Below, one piece after another: positions 53,152 through 63,067 of a DNA stretch of 64,000 nucleotides (positions are counted from its first letter, which is position 1; every line of letters begins with the position of its first letter). The translations under genes were made by a program, and so were the position numbers. The notes beneath the pieces were generated by a model. It did no database searches. It saw only the letters and a list, made by a program, of their open reading frames with translations, and was not told the origin of the DNA. This DNA comes from Natrinema sp. SYSU A 869 (GTDB lineage: Archaea; Halobacteriota; Halobacteria; Halobacteriales; Natrialbaceae). The stretch covers positions 248,001 to 312,000 of the forward strand of contig NZ_CP082248.1 of NCBI RefSeq assembly GCF_019879105.1, in the 5' to 3' direction.

Positions 53152-53242
53152 TAGCGCCGAGCACTGGCTGACTGCCTACACCGCCTACTACAATCACTTC
53201 CGAAACCATCAAGAAATCGACGACAAAATGTTAACTAAATAA

Positions 53243-54305
53243 TCAAAGTTAGCAAATATAATTTAGTAGTACCACTTTCAGATACTGTTTTCCGTTTTAG
53301 AGAGATTCGGTGTAGTTCGAGCATAATCCATAATTAGATACAGAAAGCCGATCTACAGCCGACGAACGAGAGCTATATTACGTTCGATCGACGAAACCGT
53401 GATCAGACTCGATAATCAGCGTATTGGCTATGCGCCGCTATCAATCCCAAAGCAAACAGATTGCTCTCATGTACTTCACTATTGGGCGCAAAATACAGTA
53501 CTTACTTCGATATTTCTGAACGGATCCATAGAGAAGTGCAATGTTGAAAGTAGCGTATTTCTCGTCAATTCAGTACCGTGGCTTAAAGACGCATTCCATC
53601 GTCACGAACTCCGATTTCGATCCGAAAACATGGAGATCGAGCGCTGTTAAACACTTCTTCTAGGATACAAAATATTTCACCTATCAGCTTAGTAATCTCT
53701 TCAGAAATGCCGATCCAACAACTGTCAACACAGGGTTACGGAGCTACACAGATTGCTAAAACCAGTTGGTCTGAACAAGATTTGATAAAATGGTAACTAA
53801 CTTCAACTATAGGTTATCAATCTGGACACCCCGCAAAGTAGTGTCTCGATGGACGGCGCAATTACCATGATTAGCGATTCGGCGAAGAAGATCGAAGAGG
53901 ACAACATCTCAATAGAATATGTCGGTGTCAACCGAGTCAGTCGGAGAGTCGACCATCGGGTACCGCTCTGATCATCAAGCTACTGATGATGATTCATATC
54001 ACTCCTCTTACTAATAGTTGGATAACTGTACATGAAATACGCTATCTTGAGAGCAGGTTAAACTCTATCTGCCGAGTATGACGTCCGCTTCCGCTCCTTA
54101 AACCCCGCTGTATATCATTTATTGAGTCGATCTCTGGTGATTATCCAGCTAACTTTATATCCTACTTGTAATTCAAGCTGCTTTAACTATAAAAGTTCTC
54201 TTGTGATCTCTCGAACATCGAATGAGTTAATTATATGTCGTTCGTACTACACAGATTGTCTGTACTGAAATATTTAAGTACTATTGGAGTAAATACTCAG
54301 ATCCG
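53243..54305. other. About 1 kb without a supported gene
   Basis: AT-rich with many stops on both strands. A short piece at about 53830-53975 (MDGAITMISDSAKKIEEDNI in one frame) looks protein-like but has no start or family. The end carries the levansucrase promoter (ATATTTAAGTA about 54268-54278). Confidence 0.45.
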
Positions 54306-55655
54306 ATGGTAGACGAGAATACTAAGCGAAGCAGACGTAATATCCTCAAAACAACTGGGGCACTCGGTGTGGCCGGTCTCGGACTATCGTTTGGAACCGG
54401 CACCGGGGTCGCACTTGAGACGGGTGAAGCGAGTGAGTGGACTCGTGAACACGCAAACAGCATCGCACTCACAGACGAGACGACTGCCCCGGATATCGAT
54501 GAGAACTCCGACGTGATATCGGACGACTACTGGATCTGGGACACGTGGCCACTTCGACACCGCGACGGCTCGATCGCGAAGATCGACGGCTGGCAGATCG
54601 TCTTCTCACTCACGGCGTCAAAGGACCTTGTGCCGGGCGCTCGGCACAACGAGGCGACGATTCGCTACTTCTACTCCCGGAATGGTCACGACTGGCAGGA
54701 GGGCGGGACGGCCTTCGAGAACCCACTCGGGCACCACCAGTGGGCCGGCTCTGCGATGTACGATCAGAGCGAGGACCAGATTCACCACTTCTACACAGCG
54801 ACCAGCCCGGAACCGGAGTTCCGCCAGCGACTCGCACTCGGCAAGGGTGCGTCCCTCCGGACCAGTCCGCATGGCGTCGAGCTGACCGGCGATCAGGAGC
54901 ACGTCATTATCGGCGAAGCCGACGGGGATCTCTATCAGACCCTAGAGCAATCCCGGGAGCAGGGCATCGTCTACGCGTTCCGTGACCCGTGGTACTTCGA
55001 GCATCCCGAGACCGGTGAGGATTTCGTCGTATTCGAGGGGAACACGCCCACGGAAGGCGATGGCCCAGATGACCCGCAAAGCTACAACGGAAATGTTGGC
55101 GTAATGCGAGCAACCAACGACGAACTCACCGAATGGGAGCTCCTCCCTCCTAATCTGGAGGCGATCGAGGTTAACCAGCAGTTGGAACGCCCGCATTATG
55201 TCTTCAATAACGGGAAGTGGTATCTATTCGTCCTCAGCCACGAGTTTACGTTCGCTCCCGGACTCAGCGGCCCCGATGCGCTGTACGGGTTCGTAAGCGA
55301 TTCGCTCTACGGCGAGTACAAACCGCTCAACGGGAGCGGGCTGGTTCTCGCAAACCCCGAGTCGGCGCCCTTCCAGGGCTACTCGTGGCTGGCGATGCCC
55401 CACGGCGACAACGTCCTGATCGAGAGCTTCGAGAACTTCCGCGGCCTCGATGACACGTCCCGGGGCGAGATCGGCCTCGACGAGGTCGGCCATCTGCCCT
55501 CCGAAGAGCAGAAGGAATTGTTCGGTGGAACGCTGGCACCGAGTCTGAAGCTGCAACTCAAGGGGACTGAAACGCGGGTCGTCAGCGAGCTCAATGACGG
55601 CCACTTCCTTCCCTCGGGTGGATCGAACGAGGGGGCGAACGGAAATAATCAGTAA
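54306..55655 (+). CDS. Levansucrase (GH68), Tat-exported
   Basis: 449 residues. Twin-arginine signal RSRRNILKTTGALGVAGLGL. GH68 catalytic set: nucleophile Asp in YWIWDTWPLRHRDG, transition-state Asp in GIVYAFRDPWYFEH and acid/base Glu in NQQLERPHYVFNNGK. Also the family loop SYNGNVGVMRATND and SWLAMPHGDNVLIESFENF. Splits sucrose outside the cell and builds levan (beta-2,6 fructan), releasing glucose. It is 2 kb upstream of a fructan-type transporter and hydrolase. TATA-like TATTTAAG about 30 bp upstream fits a near-leaderless message. Confidence 0.94.
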   Translation: MVDENTKRSRRNILKTTGALGVAGLGLSFGTGTGVALETGEASEWTREHANSIALTDETTAPDIDENSDVISDDYWIWDTWPLRHRDGSIAKIDGWQIVFSLTASKDLVPGARHNEATIRYFYSRNGHDWQEGGTAFENPLGHHQWAGSAMYDQSEDQIHHFYTATSPEPEFRQRLALGKGASLRTSPHGVELTGDQEHVIIGEADGDLYQTLEQSREQGIVYAFRDPWYFEHPETGEDFVVFEGNTPTEGDGPDDPQSYNGNVGVMRATNDELTEWELLPPNLEAIEVNQQLERPHYVFNNGKWYLFVLSHEFTFAPGLSGPDALYGFVSDSLYGEYKPLNGSGLVLANPESAPFQGYSWLAMPHGDNVLIESFENFRGLDDTSRGEIGLDEVGHLPSEEQKELFGGTLAPSLKLQLKGTETRVVSELNDGHFLPSGGSNEGANGNNQ

Positions 55656-56918
55656 GGGAACTAGTTAGCTTCGGAGGGATCTTCTACTCACTTGGGTTCG
55701 ATCCTCGAAAGGTAGCAGAGCCCAGCGGACCTACGGGGCCACGAACTGCAGGCAGAATGGGCCACTGATCGAGTGACGAGCTCGATCTCAGAGGACCTTT
55801 CCGATACGAGAACCGAACCCGTAAGGAACCCTATAGCAGACGGGATCCGAATACCGTGGGAAAGGAGCAATTCTTCAATAATCTGCTTCGGAGGATTGGT
55901 AGGCCGCAGTCCGTGACTACATCGTTGGTTCGTTCGAGCTGCGTCTGGCGGTTGTACGTCTCAACCAAGACCGATTGCTTGAGCTGAACATCTCTACTGT
56001 GTATTTTGAGGAAGTCTTCGACCTATTCGATACCGAGTGGATCGTCAGCAGTAGTGGTCTCCAACTGTCGGACCGTCGTTTCACGCAATTGCTTCGACAT
56101 CGATCGGACTGATTTGGTAAGTAGAGAGGGTCACCGCTGCAGCCGCGACCGAACAGGCCGACGACGGACTCATAGAGGTGTACTTTCATCGAAGCTAAGC
56201 GGGACCGGAAATCCCGCGAGGTCGAAAAGAGCGCTTCGCACTCGTTTGAAGGTTTGCCGAAGGGCAGCTTTGCTGGCCCGCAGCGCAAACATTTGGAAAG
56301 CATATCGTTCTAACAGCTGTTTCGGCGAAACTTTGCTGAAATCGAATGGCGTTACGAGTACTGCGTCTGTATAGAATGAGAGTAGCAGTTGCGACTTCTA
56401 TAAATAGCCCTAAAAGATCGAGAGTACCGCGTTTGAAACGACACAATTCTGATTAGCCGTGAAAACGTAGGAGGAGTTGTCTTGTCTTTGAGTGACTAGA
56501 TAGATGGTGGTTGGAAGATCGGCGAGTGACAGACTAGAGGGCCTGAATTATTGTCCGTCCTGTCATTCATTGGATTACCAATCGCGTATTCACACTGACG
56601 AGATGTTCACACGAACTATGAACTTAGTCACAACGAAGTCATTGTGAAACAGATCCGCTATTGATGAAATACGCCCATTACAATAGTATCTGTGTAAAGG
56701 TTGAGGTGGATAATTTGCTGAAACTGAGTACGAAGGAATTCAAATAGAGATCAATTCGTTTCTCGCGATTGTCGCCGAAGCCCCGCTTAGAATCGCAGCA
56801 GAAATAATGTCACAGTTACAGTAAAGTCAAGAGGTCGGTCTCCGGTACCGCTTTCCCTACCCCCCGTCGAACGAGAGCCAGTTGGTTAGCGCCATTCGGG
56901 GAGAGTTAGAGAGGAGTT
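55656..56918. other. About 1.2 kb without a supported gene
   Basis: Both strands have moderately open frames around 55908-56120 (plus strand: VRLNQDRLLELNISTVYFEE; minus strand: EDFLKIHSRDVQLKQSVLVE), but neither has a start nor a family I recognise. Probably gene debris. Nothing else seen. Confidence 0.4.
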
Positions 56919-57164
56919 TCACAACTGCTCCTCCTCGGCTCGCCGCTTTCGACACTGATACAAGAGGTACGTCAGGAGAATCAACAGAACGACAAAGATG
57001 AACAAATCGAGGACAATCAAGACGTGGGCAGCCGACCCCGATTCGACGAGCGGATACGCTACAAGTGCGAGCACGAGGAACAGTACGTCGGCGACGAAGA
57101 AAAGCCAGAATACTGGTTCGTACCCACGCACACGATTCCAGAATCGATCAGCGAATGTACTCAT
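56919..57164 (-). CDS. Small two-helix membrane protein (81 aa)
   Basis: MSTFADRFWNRVRGYEPVFW, then helices LFFVADVLFLVLALVAYPLV and HVLIVLDLFIFVVLLILLTY and a basic/acidic tail CRKRRAEEEQL. The charge pattern is that of a real membrane protein. Such small proteins are common in haloarchaea; function unknown. Opposite strand to the fructan genes. Confidence 0.65.
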   Translation of the reverse strand: MSTFADRFWNRVRGYEPVFWLFFVADVLFLVLALVAYPLVESGSAAHVLIVLDLFIFVVLLILLTYLLYQCRKRRAEEEQL

Positions 57165-57666
57165 AGCTGTCTGTTTCGGTCAAGAGAGCTAAAAGCGTTG
57201 TCACTCGATGAAACAGGGGGACATCGTTCTGCTAGAGCCTTCCATAGCACGATTCGTTGATAGCACGTAGTGATTTTTGTTCTCCGGTGTTGGGAAGTCA
57301 CTTGCTATCTTTACATTCGTACTCCTGTAATTGATGGCCGGCAGCGGAACGATCTTTCTCGCCGTATTGAGGAGTTTTCTCGAGACAGTGAACACACCCA
57401 TTCTACACGATACATAATGTACCTTGATTATGATGAAGATTGGAGTCGGGCCTCAGGCGCTGTATGTACCGATATACGCTGTACCGTGAGAAGTTCACTC
57501 TCCTGAGGAAGGAGACTGTCTGGTAACCATCACATCGATTCACAGTCGTAGTGAATATTATTGATCAGTCCCGTTCGCGCCGGCAGACCGGATCTGCGTA
57601 CCGAGCGCAGACGTCTGGTCATCAGACCAAATTTATAAGTAGTATGACCAAGTATCGCATAGGTGT
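57165..57666. other. Intergenic with promoter of the SBP gene
   Basis: No gene. TATA box ATTTATAAGT at about 57629-57638, some 30 bp before the ATG at 57667, so a leaderless or near-leaderless transcript. An inverted pair GACGTCTGGTCATCAGACC is seen just upstream (about 57609-57627). Confidence 0.5.
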
Positions 57667-59520
57667 ATGGTAGATGGTAACTCAGGTGATGGGAGGGAGC
57701 GTATGCGCTCTCGTCGTCGACGGGTGCTGAAAGGTATCGCAGGCGCCGGTGTTGCATCAATCGCTGGCTGTTTGGGATATGGGAACGAGACGGGTTCGGA
57801 TCGATTCCGGGTCGAGATGGCCAACCAGCCGGACCAGATCAACTACAACCCCTTCGGACAGCAGACCCCCGGCGTCTTGAACAAGATCATCTTTGAGCAA
57901 GGCGCGCGGTGGCATGCCGATGAGGGAGAGTGGGCGCCACTGCTCGTCGAGAGCTGGGAATACCCATCGACAGTCCAGTCCGGGGCGACCGTTCGGTTCG
58001 ACCTATATGATACTTATACGTGGTTCAACGGAGACGCGTACACGGCCGAGGACTTTGTGGGGCAAATGCGCTGGCGGAACGTGAACAACGATGCCGTCTG
58101 GGACTTCCTCGACGATGTCGAGCAAACGGGCGAATACAGCGTCGAGATGACGCTCGCTGAGAAGATCGACACCCAGCTGTTCGAGAACGCGCTGTTCGGG
58201 ATGGGCGACGCCCCGACCAACTGGACGTTCAAGTTCGACGTCTTCAGGGACTACCTCGAGCGCATGGAAGACGCCGATTCCGACGAAGACCGGAGTACGA
58301 TCCTCCAAGAACTCGCCGAGTGGAACGTTTCGCTCGACGAGGCTCGTGAGAAAGGGCTCGGGAACGGGCCGTTTATGCCGTCGGAGTCAACAGCGAACCA
58401 GCTACTCCTAGAGAAGTACGAGGACTATCAGAACCCCCACATCACGGCGAACGACATCGCGTTCGATACGATGGAAGCGCTGCCGCTTCAGGGGCCGCAA
58501 GAGAAGCTCCGATCGCTGCGCAACAACGAGGTGGATGCGCTTCACAACGTGGCATTCAACTCGGCGCAGGCCGACCAGATCCCGGACAACTATGAGTCCG
58601 TCAGGTTCTACAGCCACAGCGGCGAGTCGATCTCGTTCAATTGTCGTCGAGAGCCCCTCGACAACCAGCGGGTCCGGTGGGCGCTCTCGAACGTGCTGCA
58701 AGCGAGCCACGACACACTGATGCAGAATCTGCCGCTCTCGGACGTGAACAAGGAGCGCGTCAACCTGTCCGCGGGGATGTCCCAGCCGCTCATCGACGAG
58801 TGGCTTGGAGACGTCAAAGGTCAGTTCATGCAGTTCGACGGCGGGACCGAACGAGCCACCAAACTCCTTCGGGACGAAGGATTCACCCAGGAGAACGGTA
58901 TGTGGTACAAGCCCGGCGGCGAGCAGTTCACGCTCACGTTCAGGGACGCCGGATTCCATAGCAACCGGACAGAAACTGCGTCGCGGATCCTCAGCGACTT
59001 CGGTATCGAGACCGAAGCGATCATCGTCGAGGACACCACGTACTTCGGGCAGACGGTCCCCGAGCGGGACTACGATCTCACTAACTGGTGGGTTGGCCAG
59101 TCCGCACCGCTTCCGTACGAGGGATTCCAGAACCACCTCGTCAACGAGGCGTGGGTGACCGCGTATCCGCTCGGCGTGTCCTCCGTCTCGGAGTGGAACG
59201 GCGAGGGTACCAGCGAGTTCATCGTCGAGGTTCCGCCGATCGGTGAGCCTGACGGGGAGCTTCGAGAGATGAACATCCGGGAACGCCTTCAGGCGACCGC
59301 GCGAGGCCAGAGCAGGGAAGAACAGCGGCCGCACATCCAGCAGCTAGCATGGTTCTGGAACTGGATGGACGCTTCCTGGGGACCGTGGACGCTGTACATC
59401 GCCTCTGAGTACTACAACACCGAGAACTGGAACTGGCCCGCAAACGACAGTGCGATCATGAAGACACCGAGTGTGCAAGACTGGCCCGTCCGCCAGGGCC
59501 AGCCGATGCCTAACGAATAA
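57667..59520 (+). CDS. ABC substrate-binding lipoprotein, family 5 (peptide/oligosaccharide type)
   Basis: 617 residues. A head with RSRRRRVLKGIAGAGVASIA and lipobox AGC. The mature part follows SBP_bac_5: WAPLLVESWEYPSTVQSGAT, VRFDLYDTYTWFNGDAYTAE, ISFNCRREPLDNQRVRWALS and the late LRDEGFTQENGMWYKPGGEQ. In archaea this family often binds oligosaccharides as well as peptides. Lying between levansucrase and a GH32 fructan hydrolase, it probably captures fructo-oligosaccharides or sucrose (inference). Many Trp and Tyr residues would suit sugar stacking. Confidence 0.9.
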   Translation: MVDGNSGDGRERMRSRRRRVLKGIAGAGVASIAGCLGYGNETGSDRFRVEMANQPDQINYNPFGQQTPGVLNKIIFEQGARWHADEGEWAPLLVESWEYPSTVQSGATVRFDLYDTYTWFNGDAYTAEDFVGQMRWRNVNNDAVWDFLDDVEQTGEYSVEMTLAEKIDTQLFENALFGMGDAPTNWTFKFDVFRDYLERMEDADSDEDRSTILQELAEWNVSLDEAREKGLGNGPFMPSESTANQLLLEKYEDYQNPHITANDIAFDTMEALPLQGPQEKLRSLRNNEVDALHNVAFNSAQADQIPDNYESVRFYSHSGESISFNCRREPLDNQRVRWALSNVLQASHDTLMQNLPLSDVNKERVNLSAGMSQPLIDEWLGDVKGQFMQFDGGTERATKLLRDEGFTQENGMWYKPGGEQFTLTFRDAGFHSNRTETASRILSDFGIETEAIIVEDTTYFGQTVPERDYDLTNWWVGQSAPLPYEGFQNHLVNEAWVTAYPLGVSSVSEWNGEGTSEFIVEVPPIGEPDGELREMNIRERLQATARGQSREEQRPHIQQLAWFWNWMDASWGPWTLYIASEYYNTENWNWPANDSAIMKTPSVQDWPVRQGQPMPNE

Positions 59521-59734
59521 GCGAACGCTCCGCCTCGCAACGATCAGTTACGTGAGCGTGTCGCTCTCGATTCCGACCGCTCCCTCGGTGTGGAGTAGCT
59601 GCTGCACCCGCTAATCACTTAAAGCCTCCAGATATAGTTATTCTGCCCATGAATTCCGGCATTAGGGCGCCCCTTCACGCGTATTTCCACTGGTGGCCAA
59701 AATACTTTTGTAGTATAAACGCAGTGTGATAGAT

Positions 59735-61957
59735 ATGCAAGCTGAGGACCCGAAGTCAAAAGACTCTCCCAGCCTTGGGTTTCTGACCGCGGGTGAACTG
59801 ACGGACGAACAGCGCGCAGCGCTTCGAGCTGCACGGGAGATTGTGGCCGTGGACCGTGTTTTACTCGAGGACCTGCCAACGGAACGATCGCTGTCGTCGT
59901 TCGATGTGCTCTGGTGGCACCGTGATCTTCCCTTCGCGGAGGAGACGTTCCCGTCCGGTGCGGTCGACGCACTGATGGCGTATCTCGACGGGGGCGGCGG
60001 GCTTCTGTTGAGTCTACACGGAGTTACGACCGTCGAGGAGTTGGGGATCGATCCGCAGCCGCCGGATCTCATCGATGAGACGTACAAACCAGTCCACAAG
60101 TGGGGTCAGCGCCCGGCGGGGTTCCTGATCGGTTCACGGTTCGCCGACGCCGACCTGTTCGGGTCATGTGACGGAAACCGCGTTCACACGCAACCGTCCC
60201 GTAGCGAATCGACACCCCGAGTGGCCTACGAACGCCGGATCCCAAAGCGTGGAACGGTTCTCGCGAGCGCCGCTGTCGGCGAGACAGACGTCCCTCGAGA
60301 GAACAGCGTCATCGGCTGGCAAGTCGGGGCGGGAACCGTCGTCGGCATCGGCCAACACTTCACGTTCGATGGCATACCGTCGGAGTACCTGACAACACTG
60401 CGGACGATTCTTCGCGGGGCGATCAAGCACATTGCCCGCGGGGAGGCCGCGATGTATACTCGACCGCGGAGCGGCGCGGAACTGGCGCAGGTCCGGACAG
60501 AGATCGATGACGACCCTCACCGCCCCTCGTACCATTTCACGCCGCCGGCAAACTGGATGAACGATCCGAACGGGCTAATCAAATGGAACGGTGAGTATCA
60601 CCTGTTCTACCAGTACAACCCGGCCGGACCGTACCACGGATCGATCCACTGGGGGCATGCGGTGAGCGACGACCTCGTTCACTGGGAAGATAGGCCCGTC
60701 GCGCTAGAGCCCGACGCAGGGGGGCCGGACCGGCACGGGTGCTGGTCGGGCTGTACGGTACTCGATGACGACATCCCAACGTTCGTCTACACCGGCGGCG
60801 ACGGACACAACCAGCTCCCCTGTCTCGCTCGCGCAGCCGACGACGACCTCGATACCTGGCAGAAGTCCCCGCAGAATCCGATCATCACCGACCCTCCCGA
60901 AAGGCCGCTGATCCTCGCGAACGGCGACTGGAACGCCGAGTTTCGCGACCATGATGTCTGGAAGGAGGACGGAACCTGGTATCACCTCATCGGCTCCGGG
61001 ACCGAGGACGCTGGCGGAACGGCGCTGTTGTATCAGTCGGACGACCTTCTCGATTGGGGGTACGTCGGTCCAATCCTAGTCGGAGACCGCGACGAAGACG
61101 GGCCGATCTGGGAGTGTCCGGAGCTACTCGACTTCGGCGACCTGCAGCTGTTGCAGGTCTCGAACTACGACAAGGTCGCGTACTTCCTCGGAACGTTCGA
61201 CAGTCAGACGTTCGATCGAAAGGACTCGGGGACGCTCGATCACGGGAACTACTACGCCGCCCAATCGATCCCCGATGGCGACGGTCGGTACCTCTCGTGG
61301 GGCTGGATTCGTGAGGATCGCAGTGCGTCCGCGCAGTGGGACGCGGGGTGGTCCGGTGCCATGTCTGTCCCTCGTTCGCTCTCGCTCTCGTCCGACGGTA
61401 CTCTCGTGGTGCAGCCGGCCGAGGAACTCACTCGTCTTCGGGGAGAACGCGAGACGATCGACCGCCAGACGCTCTCACCGAACGATCCGTCGCCGTGTGA
61501 CGGCGTCTCCGGTGACGCACTGGAGATTCAACTCGAACTGGAACTCGATGGTGCTAACGCGTTCGAGCTCGTCGTCGCGTGCTCCGATGGCGGCGAGGAA
61601 CGAACGTTGATCCGGTACACGGACGGCGACCGTCTGACCGTCAATCGCGAACACTCCAGCCTCTCGGACGCCGCAAACTCCGATCCGCAGTCAATCGACG
61701 AGGTACCCCAGTCCGACGACGGCATCGTTCGCCTGCGCGTGCTCGTTGACGCCTCGGTCATCGAAGTGTTCGTCAACGACCGGACTTGCGTGAGCAGCCG
61801 AATCTACCCCACTCGGCCCGATAGCACCGGCGTCTCGCTCGAGGCAGTCGGCGGAGCCGTTGAACTCTACTCGGCAGACATCTGGTCGCTGAAGTCCGCC
61901 TTCGCGGACGACTCGAGCGCCGAGGCGGCCTCAAACTCCGAAATTAACCTTGATTGA
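59735..61957 (+). CDS. GH32 fructan hydrolase with an N-terminal amidotransferase-like domain
   Basis: 740 residues from MQAEDPKSKDSPSLGFLTAG; no signal peptide, so intracellular. Residues ~1-235 look like a class I glutamine-amidotransferase-like fold without an obvious catalytic Cys (FDVLWWHRDLPFAEE, YLDGGGGLLLSLHGV, VIGWQVGAGTVVGIGQHFTF). GH32 follows: nucleophile in PPANWMNDPNGLIKWNGEYH, Asp in the RD motif of NAEFRDHDVWKEDGTW (RDH where the family has RDP), and acid/base in GPIWECPELLDF. The C-terminal beta-sandwich includes VLVDASVIEVFVNDRTC. Hydrolyses imported fructans or sucrose to fructose. Confidence 0.92.
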   Translation: MQAEDPKSKDSPSLGFLTAGELTDEQRAALRAAREIVAVDRVLLEDLPTERSLSSFDVLWWHRDLPFAEETFPSGAVDALMAYLDGGGGLLLSLHGVTTVEELGIDPQPPDLIDETYKPVHKWGQRPAGFLIGSRFADADLFGSCDGNRVHTQPSRSESTPRVAYERRIPKRGTVLASAAVGETDVPRENSVIGWQVGAGTVVGIGQHFTFDGIPSEYLTTLRTILRGAIKHIARGEAAMYTRPRSGAELAQVRTEIDDDPHRPSYHFTPPANWMNDPNGLIKWNGEYHLFYQYNPAGPYHGSIHWGHAVSDDLVHWEDRPVALEPDAGGPDRHGCWSGCTVLDDDIPTFVYTGGDGHNQLPCLARAADDDLDTWQKSPQNPIITDPPERPLILANGDWNAEFRDHDVWKEDGTWYHLIGSGTEDAGGTALLYQSDDLLDWGYVGPILVGDRDEDGPIWECPELLDFGDLQLLQVSNYDKVAYFLGTFDSQTFDRKDSGTLDHGNYYAAQSIPDGDGRYLSWGWIREDRSASAQWDAGWSGAMSVPRSLSLSSDGTLVVQPAEELTRLRGERETIDRQTLSPNDPSPCDGVSGDALEIQLELELDGANAFELVVACSDGGEERTLIRYTDGDRLTVNREHSSLSDAANSDPQSIDEVPQSDDGIVRLRVLVDASVIEVFVNDRTCVSSRIYPTRPDSTGVSLEAVGGAVELYSADIWSLKSAFADDSSAEAASNSEINLD

Positions 61958-62056
61958 CACAATAGCCGTTAAGTATATACAGTTTCGTCATGTGATTCCG
62001 CCTATCACAACTGCTAGCACTATGAGAGTGAAAAATACGACGGAGGGGCGCCGCGG

Positions 62057-63067
62057 ATGAACTACTATGTAAAGCGCGTAATCCGATCGTTCGTGACTCT
62101 AGTGCTGGTCATCACGATCACGTTCGGTCTGACGCGTCTGATGCCCGGCGGCCCCGTCGATTACATGCGAGCGAAGCTTCGCAAGCAAAATCCGAACATG
62201 CCGTCCGAGCAGATCGACCAGATGGTGCAGGCGTACGTCGGCGTCAAGCCAGACGAACCGATCTACGTGCAGTACCTGAACTACGTCACTAGCGTCCTTC
62301 AGGGCGACCTCGGCGAATCGACGTACTACAACGAGCCGGTCGTCCAGATCTACGCGGAGGCGATTCCATGGACGCTGTTCGTTCTCGGAACAGCGATGCT
62401 TGTGACGTTCGCGATTTCGATCTCGCTCGGCGCGCTTCTCGCTTACAAGGAGGGAAGTCGGCTTGACTCCGTCGTCAGCACCGTCGCGATCGTGATGAAC
62501 TCCGTCCCCTATTACGTAGCGGCGATCATTCTCATTGCGATCTTCGTCACGAACCTGGGAATGTATCCGCTTTCCGGGAGAACGAGCCTCGGCGTCACAC
62601 CGGGCTTCAACCTTCCGTTCATAGTAGACGTGCTACGACACGCGACCCTGCCGATGCTCTCGGTCATCATCACGGGCTTTGGCGTCCAGACGCTCGCGAT
62701 GCGGAGCAACAGTATCAGAGTACTCGGGGAGGATTACATCCGTGTAGCACGGTTGCGGATGCTCCCCACGAGTCGCATCGCGAACCAGTACGTGGCTCGG
62801 AACGCACTCCTCCCGATCTACACCGGCTTCGTCATCCAGATCGGGTTCATCTTCGGGGGTTCAATCATCCTCGAGGACATCTTCCAGTACCCGGGTGTCG
62901 GGTACTACTTCTTCAACGCGATCACGGCGCGTGACTATCCGTTGATGATGGGCGGGTTCCTCATCATCTCGGTTGCAGTCGTCATCGCGGTCACGATTGC
63001 TGATCTCACCTACGGACTGATCGATCCGCGTGCGGGTGCCGGGGGTGATTCCAGTGAAGCCTACTGA
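62057..63067 (+). CDS. ABC transporter permease, DppB/OppB type
   Basis: 336 residues. The N-terminal helix YYVKRVIRSFVTLVLVITIT and the LMPGGPVDY loop are hallmarks of DppB-like subunits. The BPD_transp_1 part has LRHATLPMLSVIITGFGVQT, SIRVLGEDYIRVARLRMLPT and GVGYYFFNAITARDYPLMMG. Partner of the binding protein at 57667 and of the next permease, which it overlaps. Separated from the GH32 gene by a short promoter-like stretch (AAGTATATAC about 61971-61980). Confidence 0.93.
   Translation: MNYYVKRVIRSFVTLVLVITITFGLTRLMPGGPVDYMRAKLRKQNPNMPSEQIDQMVQAYVGVKPDEPIYVQYLNYVTSVLQGDLGESTYYNEPVVQIYAEAIPWTLFVLGTAMLVTFAISISLGALLAYKEGSRLDSVVSTVAIVMNSVPYYVAAIILIAIFVTNLGMYPLSGRTSLGVTPGFNLPFIVDVLRHATLPMLSVIITGFGVQTLAMRSNSIRVLGEDYIRVARLRMLPTSRIANQYVARNALLPIYTGFVIQIGFIFGGSIILEDIFQYPGVGYYFFNAITARDYPLMMGGFLIISVAVVIAVTIADLTYGLIDPRAGAGGDSSEAY

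Larger units (their letters stand above)
51471..53242 (+). mobile_element. IS6-family element, decayed and split by IS630
   Basis: Left end GGCACTGTTAAATC at 51471. The transposase reads LLAWFGVDRTRQAV, an in-frame TGA, then YWYQAYGDYHDEEFTAEPEY, VAIDEKQVQLAEGEDVWLYA, VDGMGYLTALARTDLGGDL after a shift, another stop after FTMHLG, and NGSQA. The IS630 element then intervenes, and SAEHWLTAYTAYYNHFRNHQ continues at 53154. The right terminal repeat is not seen. Several stops make it dead before or after the nested insertion. Confidence 0.8.

Noticed and set aside
55908-56303. Overlapping open frames on both strands
   Set aside because: Each is protein-like in places, but neither has a start, full domain or recognised family, so no gene was called.
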